DNA of 64,000 nt from Xanthomonas bonasiae (GCF_017163705.1 NZ_JAFIWB010000005.1:124001-188000), one strand, 5' to 3'. Shown: positions 1-9,799, numbered from the stretch's first letter. Notes: a model not told the origin generated them from the letters alone. Numbers and translations are program-made.

Positions 1-132
1 GCCGGATCGCCCTGACGAGCGCGCGCGGTGGCATGAGGCGCTTCAGTCAGTGCCAGCGAGCATGGCCGCCGCACTGGTGCAGCGCTCCTGCAGTTGCCTG
101 CGGTGCCGTCCGCCGCCAGTCGTTGTCTGTGT

Positions 133-948
133 TCAGTGCGCCTGGCTGTGCGCCGTTGCGGTTGCGGCCACAGCCGCTGCGTCGGGGGCGGCCGGCTTGG
201 CTGGCGTGTCGCTATGTTCGAGCAATTCCAGACGCTTGTCGCCGGGCAGCCGATAGTCCAACTGCTCCTCCAGCGCATCCAGCGCGGCCACCTGCACGCA
301 GAGCGCGTTGGCCCTGGCTTCCAGCGCCTTGCCGCGCGCGTCCATGCGCCGCTCCAGGTCCTTCTCCATCGCGTCGGTGCGTTTCTCGATGGCGTCGGCG
401 CGGCCGGTGAACACCGCGAACATCACCCCGCGGGTCAGCGCGCCGGCCATCTCCTCTGCGGCGGCGCTGACGTCGGCTTCGAACGCCTTGTCGAACGGCT
501 CCTTCTGCCATTGGCCTTTGCCGAGGGTGCGGTCAAGGTGGGCGAGGGCGGCGTCGCGGTGCCGCTCGAGCTTGCGCGCCTTGCTGCTGCTGCCGGTGAT
601 GGCCTCGACCACGCCACCGAAGGCGTCGAAGGTGATGCCGACCACCTCGCGGGCGATGCCGGCCACTTCGGGCATCAGCGCCTGGGCGCCCTGTTCCATC
701 TGCCGCAAGCGCTGGGCGTCGGCGCTGCTGAGCGGCTGCGCGACGCCGTCCACTTGCAGGCGGCCGTCATGCAGGAACACGGTCTTCGGCGTGCCGGCGC
801 TGCGCGTCAGGGCGACGCCGGTCCGGTCGACGATGACGTCGTAAGGCGTGGAAAAGCCGCATTGCTGCGAGGAGAACTGCGGGCCGGCGCTGGCGCTGGC
901 GGCGGCACCCAGCAGGGAGAGCGTACACACGGAAAGCAGCAGGCGCAT
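133..948 (-). CDS. DUF2884 (YggN-like) family secreted protein
   Basis: Probable periplasmic protein of 271 residues, function unknown. The first ~22 residues form a Sec signal peptide with an Ala-Ser-Ala cleavage region before GPQF. The mature part begins with a QCGFSTPYDV stretch, followed by a long charged helical region with MEK/DLERRMDARGKALEARAN periodicity that looks coiled-coil, and a low-complexity Ala/Pro tail. This resembles the DUF2884/YggN family of Enterobacteria and Xanthomonadaceae. The start is chosen at the ATG preceded by GGAA and followed by the signal peptide. No operon partner: the next gene on this strand begins 120 bp upstream and is unrelated. Family assignment is from memory of sequence character. 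Confidence 0.75.
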   Translation of the reverse strand: MRLLLSVCTLSLLGAAASASAGPQFSSQQCGFSTPYDVIVDRTGVALTRSAGTPKTVFLHDGRLQVDGVAQPLSSADAQRLRQMEQGAQALMPEVAGIAREVVGITFDAFGGVVEAITGSSSKARKLERHRDAALAHLDRTLGKGQWQKEPFDKAFEADVSAAAEEMAGALTRGVMFAVFTGRADAIEKRTDAMEKDLERRMDARGKALEARANALCVQVAALDALEEQLDYRLPGDKRLELLEHSDTPAKPAAPDAAAVAATATAHSQAH

Positions 949-1067
949 GGCGGCGGTTCCTTTGACGATGACGGCAGCATCGGTGCTGAGCCGTGCCGTG
1001 TCGTCTGCGGGAAGTCAGGGTGCGGGAAGTCATGCCTGCACCGCGGCGCCGGCAAGCCCGCGCGGAT

Positions 1068-1574
1068 CTAGCTCGGACCCTCAGGCATCGCCCAGTGCTG
1101 GAGAAGGGGGCCTTGCGGACCGGCGACGGGATCGCTGGGCGGGAACGGCAGCTGGGCGATGCGCCGGATCGTTTCGGCGCTGGGCGCCTGCCGGCAGATG
1201 TCCCAGTCCTGACCGGCGGGATAGGCGCCGACCACCACGAAGTCGCTGCTGGCGGCGATGCAGCGATGGCCGGTACCGGCCGGCAGCAGCAAGGCGTCGC
1301 CGGCCGCCAGCGTGGTTTCGGGGCCGCCTGGGCCGCCGATGACCAGCCGCGCGCTGCCGCTGGCCACGCCAAGCACCTCGTGGGCAGTGGAATGGTAGTG
1401 GTGGTAATCGTAGATGCCATCGCGCCATTGCGGCGGCCAGCCGTGGGCGGCGAAGCGGCGTTCGAAGCCGGCGGCATCGCCCTCGCGTCCGGCTTGGCGG
1501 TACAGCAGGACCGGCAGGAACGGATGGTTGGGCACCCAATCGTGCGGCGGCAGCAGCCAGTGTTCCAGGTGCAT
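1068..1574 (-). CDS. Cupin-domain protein
   Basis: A 168-residue single-domain cupin of unknown substrate, predicted cytoplasmic. The beta-barrel metal-site signature is visible as HYHSTAHEVLGVASGSARL, with the second motif PAGTGHRCI about 20 residues later. Conserved flanking elements are W-x-D-GIYDYHHYH and the GGxxx-T-xAGDALLLPAG turn. Family members bind metal through these histidines, but the reaction cannot be inferred. The reading frame is open further upstream; the ATG at 1574 is preferred because GAGG lies about 10 bases upstream and the conserved MHLEHWLLPPHDWVPNHP segment begins there. It is followed downstream by the convergent-free DUF2884 gene and preceded by sulP on the same strand, with about 210 bp between. 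Confidence 0.8.
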   Translation of the reverse strand: MHLEHWLLPPHDWVPNHPFLPVLLYRQAGREGDAAGFERRFAAHGWPPQWRDGIYDYHHYHSTAHEVLGVASGSARLVIGGPGGPETTLAAGDALLLPAGTGHRCIAASSDFVVVGAYPAGQDWDICRQAPSAETIRRIAQLPFPPSDPVAGPQGPLLQHWAMPEGPS

Positions 1575-1788
1575 CGGCGCGTCCTCGCGGCATGGTGTGG
1601 CGGGCAGCGGGCGGCCGCCGATGCGGATCATGCTAGCCAGGCCGCGTGGTCGCGGCGTCATGGCGCGATGCGGCGACATCGTCGCGGTGCACGTGCGCAT
1701 GCAGCGGTCGACACGGCAATCCCAACGCCATCCGCCGGCTTGCGACACGGCAGCCCAGGCGATATCGCCAGGGCTGCCGCTGCTTGCC

Positions 1789-3411
1789 TCAATGCAACGG
1801 TGCAGGGCCTGCGTCGGCACGATGGTGCGTGCCCAGGTCCCCGACCATGGCGGCGCTGGCGGCGTTCAGCCCCACCACCTGCACCTGCGCACCATGGCGG
1901 CGGAATTTCAGCACCACCTTGTCCAGCGCGCCGATGGCGCTGATGTCCCACAGGTGCGCCTGCGTCAGGTCGAGGGTGACCCGCGCCGGTGCGTGCGCAT
2001 AGTCGAACGCGGCGGCGAAGCTGCCGGCCGAGGCGAAGAACAGCTGGCCGCCGATGCGGTAGGTGTGGCCGCCATCGGCGTCTTCGGTCCTGGCGATGTC
2101 CAGCATGCGCCCGACCTTGCGCGCGAAGAACAGCGCCGACAGCAGCACGCCGGTCAGCACGCCGCGCGCCAGGTCGTGGGTGGCCACGGTCACCACCACG
2201 GTGGCGAGCATCACCAGACTGGAGCTCTTCGGATGCGTGCGCAGCTGCGCCAGCGAGCGCCAGCTGAAGGTGCCGATCGAGACCATGATCATCACCGCCA
2301 CCAGCGCCGCCATCGGGATCTGCCGCACCCACGCGCCGGCGAACACCACCAGCATCAGCAGCACGCTGCCGGCGACCAGCGCCGACAGGCGGCCGCGGCC
2401 GCCGGATTTCACGTTGATCACCGACTGCCCGATCATCGCGCAGCCGGCCATGCCGCCGATCAGCCCGCTGGCGATGTTGGCCGCGCCCTGGCCGATGCAT
2501 TCGCGGTTCTTGCCGCTGGGGGTGTCGGTCATGTCGTCGACGATCTGCGCGGTCATCATCGATTCGAGCAGGCCGACGACCGCCATCGTCGCCGACACCG
2601 GGAATACGATCTTCAGCGTCTCCAGCGTCCATGGCACGTCCGGCAGCAGGAACGTCGGCAGGCTGTCGGGCAACTGACCCTTGTCGCCGACGGTGGGCAC
2701 GGCGATGCCGAAGTACAGCGCCATGCCGGTCAGCAACACGATCGCCACCAGCGGCGGCGGCAGCGCGAGCGTACGCGTCCAGCGATGGCCGAGCAGCAGC
2801 GCCGCGGCACCGATCGCCGCCACGGCATACAGCGCACGCGCATCGAGGCTGCCGGCGGTCAATGCGGCGCCCAGCAACAGCAGCCACAGGCCGAGTCCGG
2901 CAAAGGTGCGTCGCGACAGCCACGGCAGGCCGTAGATCACCAGCAGGCCCAGCGCCACCAACGGGTATACCAGTGCGGGCACGCCGATCAGTTCCGGCAG
3001 CTGCGCCATGAAGATCAGGATCGCCAAGGCATTGACGAAACCGGTGATCACCGAGCGCGACACGAAGCGCATCAGCGCGCCGAGCCTGAGCAGGCCGGCG
3101 CCGATCTGCAGCACGCCGGTCAGCAGCGTCGCCGCCAGCAGGTACTGCAGGCCGTGGTCCTTGACCAGGCCGACCATCAGCAGCGCCATCGCGCCGGTGG
3201 CGGCGGAGATCATGCCCGGCCGGCCGCCGACGAAGGCGATCACCACGCAGATGCAGAACGAGGCATACAGCCCGACCTTGGGATCGACCCCGGCGATGAT
3301 GGAGAAGGCGATGGCTTCGGGGATCAGCGCCAGCGCCACGACCAGGCCGGCGAGCACGTCGCCACGGATGTTGCCGCACCATTGCTGGCGCAGCGGGGGA
3401 TTGAGATTCAC
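1789..3411 (-). CDS. SulP-family inorganic anion transporter with STAS domain
   Basis: Inner-membrane anion transporter (sulfate, bicarbonate or dicarboxylate; substrate not decidable). About ten to twelve hydrophobic segments cover the first ~410 residues. Family hallmarks include the N-terminal [20 protein letters not shown] segment, the [16 protein letters not shown] loop and the [14 protein letters not shown] motif followed by [15 protein letters not shown] short STAS-type domain closes the protein ([21 protein letters not shown]), as in other SulP proteins where it faces the cytoplasm. I choose the GTG start at 3411: AGGAG sits just upstream and [11 protein letters not shown] fits family N-termini, whereas the upstream reading frame is Arg-rich and implausible. 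Total about 540 residues, shorter than E. coli DauA. A stable hairpin precedes the Shine-Dalgarno (see separate entry). Confidence 0.92.
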   Translation of the reverse strand: MNLNPPLRQQWCGNIRGDVLAGLVVALALIPEAIAFSIIAGVDPKVGLYASFCICVVIAFVGGRPGMISAATGAMALLMVGLVKDHGLQYLLAATLLTGVLQIGAGLLRLGALMRFVSRSVITGFVNALAILIFMAQLPELIGVPALVYPLVALGLLVIYGLPWLSRRTFAGLGLWLLLLGAALTAGSLDARALYAVAAIGAAALLLGHRWTRTLALPPPLVAIVLLTGMALYFGIAVPTVGDKGQLPDSLPTFLLPDVPWTLETLKIVFPVSATMAVVGLLESMMTAQIVDDMTDTPSGKNRECIGQGAANIASGLIGGMAGCAMIGQSVINVKSGGRGRLSALVAGSVLLMLVVFAGAWVRQIPMAALVAVMIMVSIGTFSWRSLAQLRTHPKSSSLVMLATVVVTVATHDLARGVLTGVLLSALFFARKVGRMLDIARTEDADGGHTYRIGGQLFFASAGSFAAAFDYAHAPARVTLDLTQAHLWDISAIGALDKVVLKFRRHGAQVQVVGLNAASAAMVGDLGTHHRADAGPAPLH

Positions 3412-3426
3412 GAGAAAACGCTCCTG

Positions 3427-3452
3427 GCGCCGCGCCCGTCGCGGGGCGGCGC
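3427..3452 (-). promoter_or_regulatory. Stable hairpin abutting the sulP Shine-Dalgarno
   Basis: On the minus strand a 7-bp perfect stem (GCGCCGC/GCGGCGC, extended inward by a further CCC/GGG) ends one to two bases before the AGGAG of the SulP gene. A helix in this position could limit ribosome access. A second hairpin (GTCCC/GGGAC) lies about 50 bases further upstream. The 3412-3858 interval otherwise holds no gene I can support; a TATACT-like minus-strand -10 at 3591-3596 lacks a convincing -35. No match to a known sulfate-pathway riboswitch is evident to me. Confidence 0.35.
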
Positions 3453-3858
3453 TACACCAAATGGAAAGCCAGAACACACCGGGCGTCCCGCAAGGGGACA
3501 GCGTGGAAAGCGCAGCGCGGGTGTCAGGGTGGCGTCATGTCGTGGCGTGGGGAGCGGAAGAGCACGCGGCGATGCGTTGCGTGCCGCGCCAGTATAGAAC
3601 AGTCGCGCCTGTGCCGGCCTTGCGCTGCTTCCCACTTGCGCGTGCTGCGGTGGATGCAGCGCTGCATGTGCAGGCATGCGAGCACGGGGTGAGAAGCGGG
3701 CTGACGTCCGATACGGCCGTTCACAGCCGCTGGCATGCCCGCCTGGGTCGCGCGGCGGAACGCGCCGTCCCATTGCCGGAGACGCCACGGCTCACAATCT
3801 CCTCACTATTTGCGCGCAGAATGTGGCAACAGGATTGCGCGACGTGGAGCGCCGGCGA

Positions 3859-4278
3859 ATGAACGATTTACGCATCGACCATGTCGACGCTGCCTTGTCC
3901 GCGCTGGACCAGGCCGATCCGCAACGCAAGGCGGCGTTGTGGCAGTGGGCGTATCTGGAGATGTTGCACGAGACCCTGAGCGCGATGCATCAGCTGTCGC
4001 ACCGGGTCGGCGTGGCCGAGCTGGTCGCCGATGCCTGGCTGGCGCCGGTGGACGTGATCGCGCTGGAGCATTCGTTCCTGGACCGAGCCACGCTGGCCGA
4101 TCCGCGCGTGCAGGCCTTCGCGTTGGCGTTGGCCGAAGCGTCCTCGCGCCAGTCGCGCGCCGAGCTGTGGCGCAGCGGCTACGCCAGCGCGGTGCAGGCC
4201 ACGCTGCAGGGCATGCAGGCGCTGGCCGGCAAGCACCGGATCGATGCGCAGGTCGCTGCGCCCTTGTCGTCCGCCTGA
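3859..4278 (+). CDS. Conserved hypothetical protein, 139 aa
   Basis: Unrecognised cytoplasmic protein. It is helical and rich in Ala/Leu, without signal peptide or membrane segment. Recurring patterns such as [20 protein letters not shown] and the later [22 protein letters not shown] look like two related helices, hinting at an internal duplication. The ATG at 3859 has GGAG ten bases upstream; the open frame upstream of it is not protein-like. It is separated from the divergent sulP by about 450 bp and followed by a small membrane protein. No function can be proposed. Confidence 0.65.
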   Translation: MNDLRIDHVDAALSALDQADPQRKAALWQWAYLEMLHETLSAMHQLSHRVGVAELVADAWLAPVDVIALEHSFLDRATLADPRVQAFALALAEASSRQSRAELWRSGYASAVQATLQGMQALAGKHRIDAQVAAPLSSA

Positions 4279-4452
4279 GCGCCACCTCGACGCATTCGTG
4301 CGGCGTGGATAGCGTCGCTGGTGACGCGTCGGTAGCGTGCGCTCGCAGCAGGCGACGTCGGCAGTTGCATCCTCGACATCCAGAGACCTGCTAACGCGCT
4401 CGGCACGCAGCGTTCACCATGGCGCAACGCCGTTGCCGACAGCCTTGGGAAC

Positions 4453-4659
4453 ATGGTCAGCTCCCACCGCCATTCCGCATCGCAGGCGACGGCCACGCAT
4501 CGGGCGCCGCGGGCGAACGACGTTCCTGCCGATGCCCCGGGCATCTCGGAAGCCGGCGCCTGGTGGCGGCAATTGCGTGCCGCCGTGCCGCGCTGGTTGC
4601 TCGTCGCGGTGGCACTGCTGGCGCTGGGCTTGCTGCTGTACTGGTACGCCCGTGCTTGA
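4453..4659 (+). CDS. Small single-pass membrane protein, 68 aa
   Basis: Possible small protein with a polar N-terminal ~40 residues and one C-terminal hydrophobic segment (WLLVAVALLALGLLLYWYARA), so a tail-anchored topology is likely. GGGA lies 6 bases before the ATG. It sits 31 bp upstream of the DUF3182 gene on the same strand and may be co-transcribed. No family recognised; the call rests on the coherent membrane segment and the spacing. Confidence 0.45.
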   Translation: MVSSHRHSASQATATHRAPRANDVPADAPGISEAGAWWRQLRAAVPRWLLVAVALLALGLLLYWYARA

Positions 4660-4690
4660 CCTCCTGTCCTCATCGCGTGGAGAGCCGCGC

Positions 4691-5782
4691 ATGGCGCCAT
4701 CTGCCGCACACGACCATGTCCGTCGCTGCAGCGTGCGCCTGCATCCGCCCGGCGGGCACGAGGTCGCCACGCACGCCTGGATCGCCGCCGAAGTGGCGCG
4801 GCTGATGCGCCTGCCGTTGCAGGATGCCAGCGCGGCGCAGAGCGGTTTCTACGTGCCGGACGACACCCTGACCGCCGCGCAGGCGCAGCAGCTGGGCGTG
4901 CGTGCGGCGACCGACCTGCTCGGTGGCGTGGTCCCGCATGCGTTCGTCGCCACCAAGGCGATCAGCCATCCGCTGGTTGATCCCGGCGCGGCCGCGCCGC
5001 AGGGCTGGGCCCATGCGCTCGGCGGCGCGCTGGCCGAGGCGACGGTGCCCGGCTACACCGCGTTCGCTGCGGACGATGCGCGCGTGGCGTATGCGCGCCT
5101 GTGCGGCGGCGGCCAGGTGCGGTTGAAGCTGCCCAGCGGCATCGGCGGGCAGGGCCAACTGTTGCTGCACGACGCGCACGTGCTGGAGACGGCATTGGCC
5201 GCGGTGGCGGCGACGGACCTGGCGCAGCAGGGCGTGGTGCTGGAGCGGCAACTGGACCGCTCGACGACCTTCAGCGTCGGCGAAGTGGACTGCGCCGGCA
5301 TGACCATCGCCTATTACGGCACGCAATCGGTCACCGACGACGCTGCCGGCCGCGAGACCTACGGCGGCTCGCAACTGTTCGTGATCCGCGGCACCCTGGA
5401 CGCGCTGCTCGAACGCACGTTGCCGCCGCAGCAGCGCGAGGCGGTGCTGAAGGCGCGCCACTACGATCGCTGCATCGCCCAGGCCTATCCCGGTTTCTAT
5501 GCATCGCGCCGCAACTACGACGTGATCGACGGCATCGCCGAGGATGGCGCGCGCCTGTGCGGCGTGCTTGAGCAATCGTGGCGCGTCGGCGGCGCCACGC
5601 CGGCGGAACTGGCCGCGGTCGATGCCTTCCAGCGCGATCCGGCGTTGCACGCGGTGATCGCGGCCATGGTCGAACGCTACGGCATGCCGACGCTGCCCGC
5701 GGACGCCGAGGTCTACTACATGGGCGAGGATCCGCGCGTGGGGCGCCTGACCAAATACCGTTATGTGAGCGCTGCGGACTGA
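4691..5782 (+). CDS. DUF3182 family protein (ATP-grasp-like)
   Basis: Protein of 363 residues resembling the DUF3182 family found in Xanthomonas, Pseudomonas and relatives. The layout is suggestive of an ATP-grasp fold: an early [11 protein letters not shown] segment (Lys in a nucleotide-binding position), a long Gly-rich [16 protein letters not shown] stretch like the flexible ATP-grasp loop, then [18 protein letters not shown] and a late [11 protein letters not shown]-grasp enzymes ligate a carboxylate to an amine or thiol, but substrate and reaction here are unknown. Start at 4691 has GGAG upstream. The stop is two bases before the ATG of the following alpha/beta hydrolase, so the two are almost certainly one operon and probably one pathway. 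Confidence 0.7.
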   Translation: MAPSAAHDHVRRCSVRLHPPGGHEVATHAWIAAEVARLMRLPLQDASAAQSGFYVPDDTLTAAQAQQLGVRAATDLLGGVVPHAFVATKAISHPLVDPGAAAPQGWAHALGGALAEATVPGYTAFAADDARVAYARLCGGGQVRLKLPSGIGGQGQLLLHDAHVLETALAAVAATDLAQQGVVLERQLDRSTTFSVGEVDCAGMTIAYYGTQSVTDDAAGRETYGGSQLFVIRGTLDALLERTLPPQQREAVLKARHYDRCIAQAYPGFYASRRNYDVIDGIAEDGARLCGVLEQSWRVGGATPAELAAVDAFQRDPALHAVIAAMVERYGMPTLPADAEVYYMGEDPRVGRLTKYRYVSAAD

Positions 5783-5784
5783 CG

Positions 5785-6672
5785 ATGGAAACCAAGCTCT
5801 CCAGCATCGATATCGCGGTGGACGGCGACGCCTTGAGCGGCACCTTGCTGACGCCGACCAATGGCATGCCCGGCGTGTTGTTCGTGCATGGCTGGGGCGG
5901 CAACCAGCACCACAACCTGGTGCGCGCGCGCGAAGCGGTCGGCCTGGGCTGCGTATGCCTGACCTTCGACCTGCGCGGCCACGAAGGCCTGGCGTCGATG
6001 CGCGAGACGGTGACCCGCGCGCAGAACCTGGACGACATCAAGGCGGCCTACGACCGGCTGGTGGATTCGCCGCAGGTGGATCCGGAGTCGATCGCGGTGG
6101 TGGGTTTGAGCTACGGCGGCTATCTCGCCTCGCTGCTGACCCTGGAGCGGCCGGTGGAGTGGCTGGCGCTGCGTTCGCCGGCGCTGTACAAGGACGCGCA
6201 TTGGGACGGCCCGAAGGTGGCGTTGAACCGCGATCCGGATTTGATGCCGTATCGGCACCGCGCCATCGCGCCGGAGGACAACATCGCGCTGGCCGCGTGC
6301 CAGCGCTTCCGCGGCGACGTCTTGCTGGTCGAGGCCGAGCAGGACGTGATCGTGCCGGGGCAGGTGCTGAAGAACTATGCCGCCGCGTTCTCCAATGCGC
6401 GTTCGCTGACCTCGCGGGTGATCAAGGGCGCCGACCACGCGCTGACCCGCAAGGAACATCAGCTCGAATACACCCGCTACCTGGTCGACTGGCTCACCGA
6501 GATGGTGGTCGGGCGCCGCGTGGCGCTGGCCAAGAACGTGGTCGAACGGCGCAAGCAGCAACTCAAGAGCACGCAAGGCGATGCGGCGACATCGCCCGGA
6601 CAGGGCTCGAAGGAGTTCCAGGGCCGCATCGAGGCCAAGGAACGCACCTCCGACGCCACGCCGTCGCGGTGA
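5785..6672 (+). CDS. Alpha/beta hydrolase of the dipeptidyl-peptidase-like (S9-related) type
   Basis: Serine hydrolase of 295 residues, predicted cytoplasmic. Visible elements: the oxyanion-region [10 protein letters not shown], the nucleophile elbow GLSYGGY (Ser in GxSxGG, near residue 114), an acid region [10 protein letters not shown] and the catalytic-His motif GADHALT near residue 218. The C-terminal ~50 residues are charged and repetitive ([13 protein letters not shown]...) and lie outside the fold. It starts two bases after the DUF3182 stop, an arrangement I associate with this pair in Xanthomonas, implying a shared substrate or a make-and-hydrolyse relation. Substrate unknown. Confidence 0.8.
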   Translation: METKLSSIDIAVDGDALSGTLLTPTNGMPGVLFVHGWGGNQHHNLVRAREAVGLGCVCLTFDLRGHEGLASMRETVTRAQNLDDIKAAYDRLVDSPQVDPESIAVVGLSYGGYLASLLTLERPVEWLALRSPALYKDAHWDGPKVALNRDPDLMPYRHRAIAPEDNIALAACQRFRGDVLLVEAEQDVIVPGQVLKNYAAAFSNARSLTSRVIKGADHALTRKEHQLEYTRYLVDWLTEMVVGRRVALAKNVVERRKQQLKSTQGDAATSPGQGSKEFQGRIEAKERTSDATPSR

Positions 6673-6768
6673 AGCGCTGGCGCGGCGGCGCCGCGGCGGA
6701 TGCGCGCGACGAAGCGGTCGCGCTGCAGTCTGCAACGCGATCCCATTCCGGCGCGCTCGCCGCTGCCG

Positions 6769-7086
6769 TCAGTGGCTGCGCCCGGATTGCTCCAGATGGT
6801 GCCAGGCGTGGCGGACCAGCCAGCGCGCCTCGTCCCACGGCACCGACAGCGACGGCGCCAGGTGGTGATAGGACTCTTGCAGCACGCGGTACAGCTGCGC
6901 TTCGGTGGCGCGCGGATAGGCCAGATAGACGTCGTAGCCCATCTTCAGCAGCGAGGCATAGTCGGAGAAACCATGGTGACCGAGGCGGCCATTGGCATGC
7001 GCATGCCGCCAGTAGGCCATTTCGGCATCCAGATCGACGGCGCGACGAGCATGGGCAGGACGAGCGGGAGCGGAAGCGGTCTGCAT
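6769..7086 (-). CDS. Conserved hypothetical protein, 105 aa
   Basis: Small soluble protein rich in His, Tyr and Trp (MAYWRHAHANGRLG, YHHLAPSLSVPWDEARWLVRHAWHHLEQ). It has no signal peptide or membrane segment. A strong AGGAG lies about 10 bases before the ATG, which supports expression. It is convergent with the hydrolase gene. I do not recognise the family; the clustering of His residues might indicate metal binding but this is speculative. Confidence 0.65.
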   Translation of the reverse strand: MQTASAPARPAHARRAVDLDAEMAYWRHAHANGRLGHHGFSDYASLLKMGYDVYLAYPRATEAQLYRVLQESYHHLAPSLSVPWDEARWLVRHAWHHLEQSGRSH

Positions 7087-7411
7087 GGGTAGGACTCCTC
7101 TCGAAGCTACCCCCCTGTCGCTCCGATCCTAGCGGATCGGTGCCGCGATTTGCGCGGGCAGCACGATATCGCGCGCGAATCGCTGAACCGCTAAGCGAGA
7201 TGAGCGGAAAGATGCGCTGTAAGCGTTTGCAACGCAGTGCTGGATAGCGCGCCGGTTGCGAGGGCGCATGACGCGCCGTCGTCGTGCCCGGCGAGGATGC
7301 GTCATGCGACGGGGCGCCAAGCACGCGTCACACGCCTTGTCATGCGGCACATGCCGATCGCCGTGGAGGCGACGGCACGATCACCGATCCAGGGCTGGCA
7401 GCGCCGCGGCT

Positions 7412-8215
7412 TCAGTCCCAGTCCGGCGCGATACCGGCTGGGTTCGCCAGCCGTTCGCCGCGATCCAGCGTGGCGATCTGCGCCATGTCCGCGTCCTCCA
7501 GGCGCAGCGACTGCGCGAGCAGATTGCTGGCCAGGTTCTCGCGCTTGGTCGAGGACGGGATCACCGCATAGCCCTGCTGCAACGCCCAGGCCAACGCCAC
7601 CTGCGCCGGCGTGGCGGCATGGCGTGCGGCGATCGCGGCGATCACCGGATCCTTCAGCACCTTGCCGTAGGCCAGGGTCATGTACGAGGTGACGTGGATG
7701 CCCTGTTGCTGCAGGTAGCCGATCAGCTTGCGGTTCTGCAGATAGGGATGCACTTCGATCTGCTGGGTGGCGATCGCCTCGGCGCCGAGGATCGCGATCG
7801 CCTGCTCGGTCAGCGCGATGGTGAAGTTGGACAGGCCGATCTGCCGGGTGAGGCCCTGCCGCTTGGCGTCGGCCAGGGCGTGCAGAGACTCGGCCATCGG
7901 CACCGCATCGCGTGGCGAGGGCCAGTGCACCAGGGTCAGGTCCACGTACTCGCTGCGCAGCTTGTCCAGGCTCTGGCGCAGGCTCGGCAGCAGCTTGTCG
8001 GCGGACAGGTTGTCGGTCCACATCTTGGTGGTGACGAACAGGTCCGCGCGCGGCACGCCGGAAGCGGCGACGGCCTGGCCGACCTCGGCTTCGTTGCCGT
8101 AGATCTGCGCGGTGTCGACGGCGCGGTAGCCGAGTTCGAGTGCGTTGCGAACCGAGTCGACGACGACCTGGTCCTTGAGCCGGAACGTACCCAGGCCGAA
8201 AGCGGGAATGCGCAT
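7412..8215 (-). CDS. dkgB: 2,5-diketo-D-gluconate reductase B (aldo/keto reductase)
   Basis: NADPH-dependent aldo/keto reductase of 267 residues, the same length as E. coli DkgB, reducing 2,5-diketo-gluconate, methylglyoxal and other small carbonyls in the cytosol. AKR hallmarks are present: the [13 protein letters not shown] motif carrying catalytic Asp and Tyr, TKMW with the catalytic Lys, LVHWPSP with the substrate His, IGLSNF, and the C-terminal cofactor motif [20 protein letters not shown] precedes the ATG by about 8 bases. A LysR-type gene divergent from dkgB is common; here only a C-terminal LysR scrap remains at 8511-8642. Confidence 0.93.
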   Translation of the reverse strand: MRIPAFGLGTFRLKDQVVVDSVRNALELGYRAVDTAQIYGNEAEVGQAVAASGVPRADLFVTTKMWTDNLSADKLLPSLRQSLDKLRSEYVDLTLVHWPSPRDAVPMAESLHALADAKRQGLTRQIGLSNFTIALTEQAIAILGAEAIATQQIEVHPYLQNRKLIGYLQQQGIHVTSYMTLAYGKVLKDPVIAAIAARHAATPAQVALAWALQQGYAVIPSSTKRENLASNLLAQSLRLEDADMAQIATLDRGERLANPAGIAPDWD

Positions 8216-8510
8216 GCAGTGACTCCTTGCGAGGAAGATGGGAAAGAGCGTTGGATTTCAGTATGCGAGCGGTGCAGTTGCGGTAGCGTCGGCGCGCATC
8301 GCACCGGGTTGGCCGAACGCTGCGGTGGCGCCGAGGGGCGCTCACAGGCATGCAGGGCCAAAAGACGGAGGCGGGAGCATGACGGCATCCCGTAGGAGAA
8401 AGCAGGTTCACAGTGTGGACCTGTCCCTGGCCCGGAAAAACCCGCCGCCAGACCAATCACTTTTGCGTTCTGGTCAATAATCGGCTTCCGATTCCGCCAT
8501 CCGCCTTGCC

Positions 8511-8642
8511 ATGAAGACGACGCTGGAGGTGCGGCAACCGATCCATGCCGTGTACTACCGCAACACCGCGTTCTCGGCGCGCATCGCCTCGTTTCTCGAT
8601 CCCCTAGCGGAGGCCATGGGGCCTACGCCGTTCGCGGCGTAG
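8511..8642 (+). pseudogene. C-terminal remnant of a LysR-type regulator
   Basis: A 43-codon open segment whose translation contains VHAVYYRNT-like text (PIHAVYYRNTAFSARIASFLD), the very typical last ~35 residues of LysR-family regulators that neighbour sugar or aldehyde reductases. No helix-turn-helix or effector-binding part is present: an in-frame TAA lies ten codons upstream of the ATG, and the 295 bp back to dkgB hold nothing LysR-like in any frame. I infer that dkgB once had a divergent LysR regulator whose first ~260 codons were deleted. Whether this stub is still translated is unknown. Confidence 0.6.
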
Positions 8643-8803
8643 CGGCTAACCGCTGCCTGAGCTGAGTGGGTGCATGCGCAGCCGGCGGCCGGCCAGATCG
8701 CCAACGACGCGGCATGCCGCAGCGGCCGTCCGGTCGTGGCAAGACCATTGACCGGCGCCGCCAAAAGTAGTTGTATGAAGCAACGAAATTGCCGGAGCCG
8801 GCC

Positions 8804-9799
8804 ATGCCAGCGGTGGATCCCGTCGTCGTCGAACAGATCCGCGCCGCCTCGCGGCAGCTGGTGCGCGAACTCGGCTTCCTGCAGGACACCCTCGCCGCGA
8901 CCGACTATCCGCCGTCGGCGGTGCATGCGTTGCTGGAGATCGACGCGCGCGACGCGGTCGGCGCGTCGCAGCTGGCCGACTGCCTGCAGCTGGAAAAATC
9001 CAGCGTCAGCCGCATGCTACGCAAGCTGATCGCGGCGGGCGAACTGCGCGAGCGCACCAGCGCCGAAGACGGCCGCGCCAAGCAATTGCGGCTCTCTGCC
9101 CGCGGCCGGCGCACGGTGCAGGGCATCCACGCTTTCGCGCGCGCGCAGGTGGAGGCCGCATTGGCGCCGCTGCCGGCGCAGGCGCAGGCGGACATCGGCC
9201 ACGGGCTGGCGGTCTATGCGGCCGCGTTGCAGGCTCTGCGCAATGGCGCCGCGCCGCCAGCGCCGGAAGCGGTGCGCATCGACGGTGGCTACCGGCCCGG
9301 TGCGATCGGCCGCATCGCAGAAATGCACGCCACCTTCTATGCGCGGCATGCCGGCTTCGGGCAGTTCTTCGAAGCCAAAGTCGCGGCGGGCGTCGCCGAA
9401 TTCTCCGCGCGCCTGGAGCGGCCCGGCAACGGCCTGTGGCTGGCGATGCAGGCGCAGCGCATCGTGGGCGCGATCGCCATCGACGGCCAGGACCTGGGCA
9501 ACGGCGAGGCGCATCTGCGCTGGTTCGTGGTGGACAACGGCCTGCGCGGCAGCGGCATCGGCCGGCAGTTGCTGCAGCAGGCGTTGCAGTTCTGCGACGC
9601 GCAGGGTTTCGCCGCCACCCGGCTGTGGACCTTCGCCGGCCTGGACGCGGCGCGGCGGCTGTACGAGGCGCACGGTTTCGCGTTGCTGCAGCAGTGCGAA
9701 GGCGACCAATGGGGGGCGAGCGTGATCGAACAGGTGTTCGTGCGGCCGCGGCCCGCGGTCGCGGCACCGGCGCAATCGTGCAGGCGGCAGGACGGCTAG
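8804..9799 (+). CDS. MarR-GNAT fusion: bifunctional transcriptional regulator and N-acetyltransferase
   Basis: About 331 residues. The N-terminal ~150 residues form a MarR winged helix: ASQLADCLQLEKSSVSRMLRKLIAAGEL is the recognition region and RTSAEDGRAKQLRLSARGR is the wing. The C-terminal ~165 residues are a GNAT domain with the acetyl-CoA loop LRGSGIGRQLLQQAL and the LYEAHGF motif. Such MarR-GNAT fusions are known in proteobacteria, where the acetyltransferase may act on the inducing compound. The ATG at 8804 has GGAG about 10 bases upstream and is preferred over an in-frame TTG at 8771. The interval GTTGTATGAAGCAAC just upstream is an imperfect inverted repeat and a candidate autoregulatory operator. 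Confidence 0.88.
   Translation: MPAVDPVVVEQIRAASRQLVRELGFLQDTLAATDYPPSAVHALLEIDARDAVGASQLADCLQLEKSSVSRMLRKLIAAGELRERTSAEDGRAKQLRLSARGRRTVQGIHAFARAQVEAALAPLPAQAQADIGHGLAVYAAALQALRNGAAPPAPEAVRIDGGYRPGAIGRIAEMHATFYARHAGFGQFFEAKVAAGVAEFSARLERPGNGLWLAMQAQRIVGAIAIDGQDLGNGEAHLRWFVVDNGLRGSGIGRQLLQQALQFCDAQGFAATRLWTFAGLDAARRLYEAHGFALLQQCEGDQWGASVIEQVFVRPRPAVAAPAQSCRRQDG

Noticed and set aside
1414-3597. 727-residue plus-strand open frame
   Set aside because: Antisense to the SulP and cupin genes; composition is Arg/His/Gln-rich without motifs, a frequent by-product of high GC third positions.
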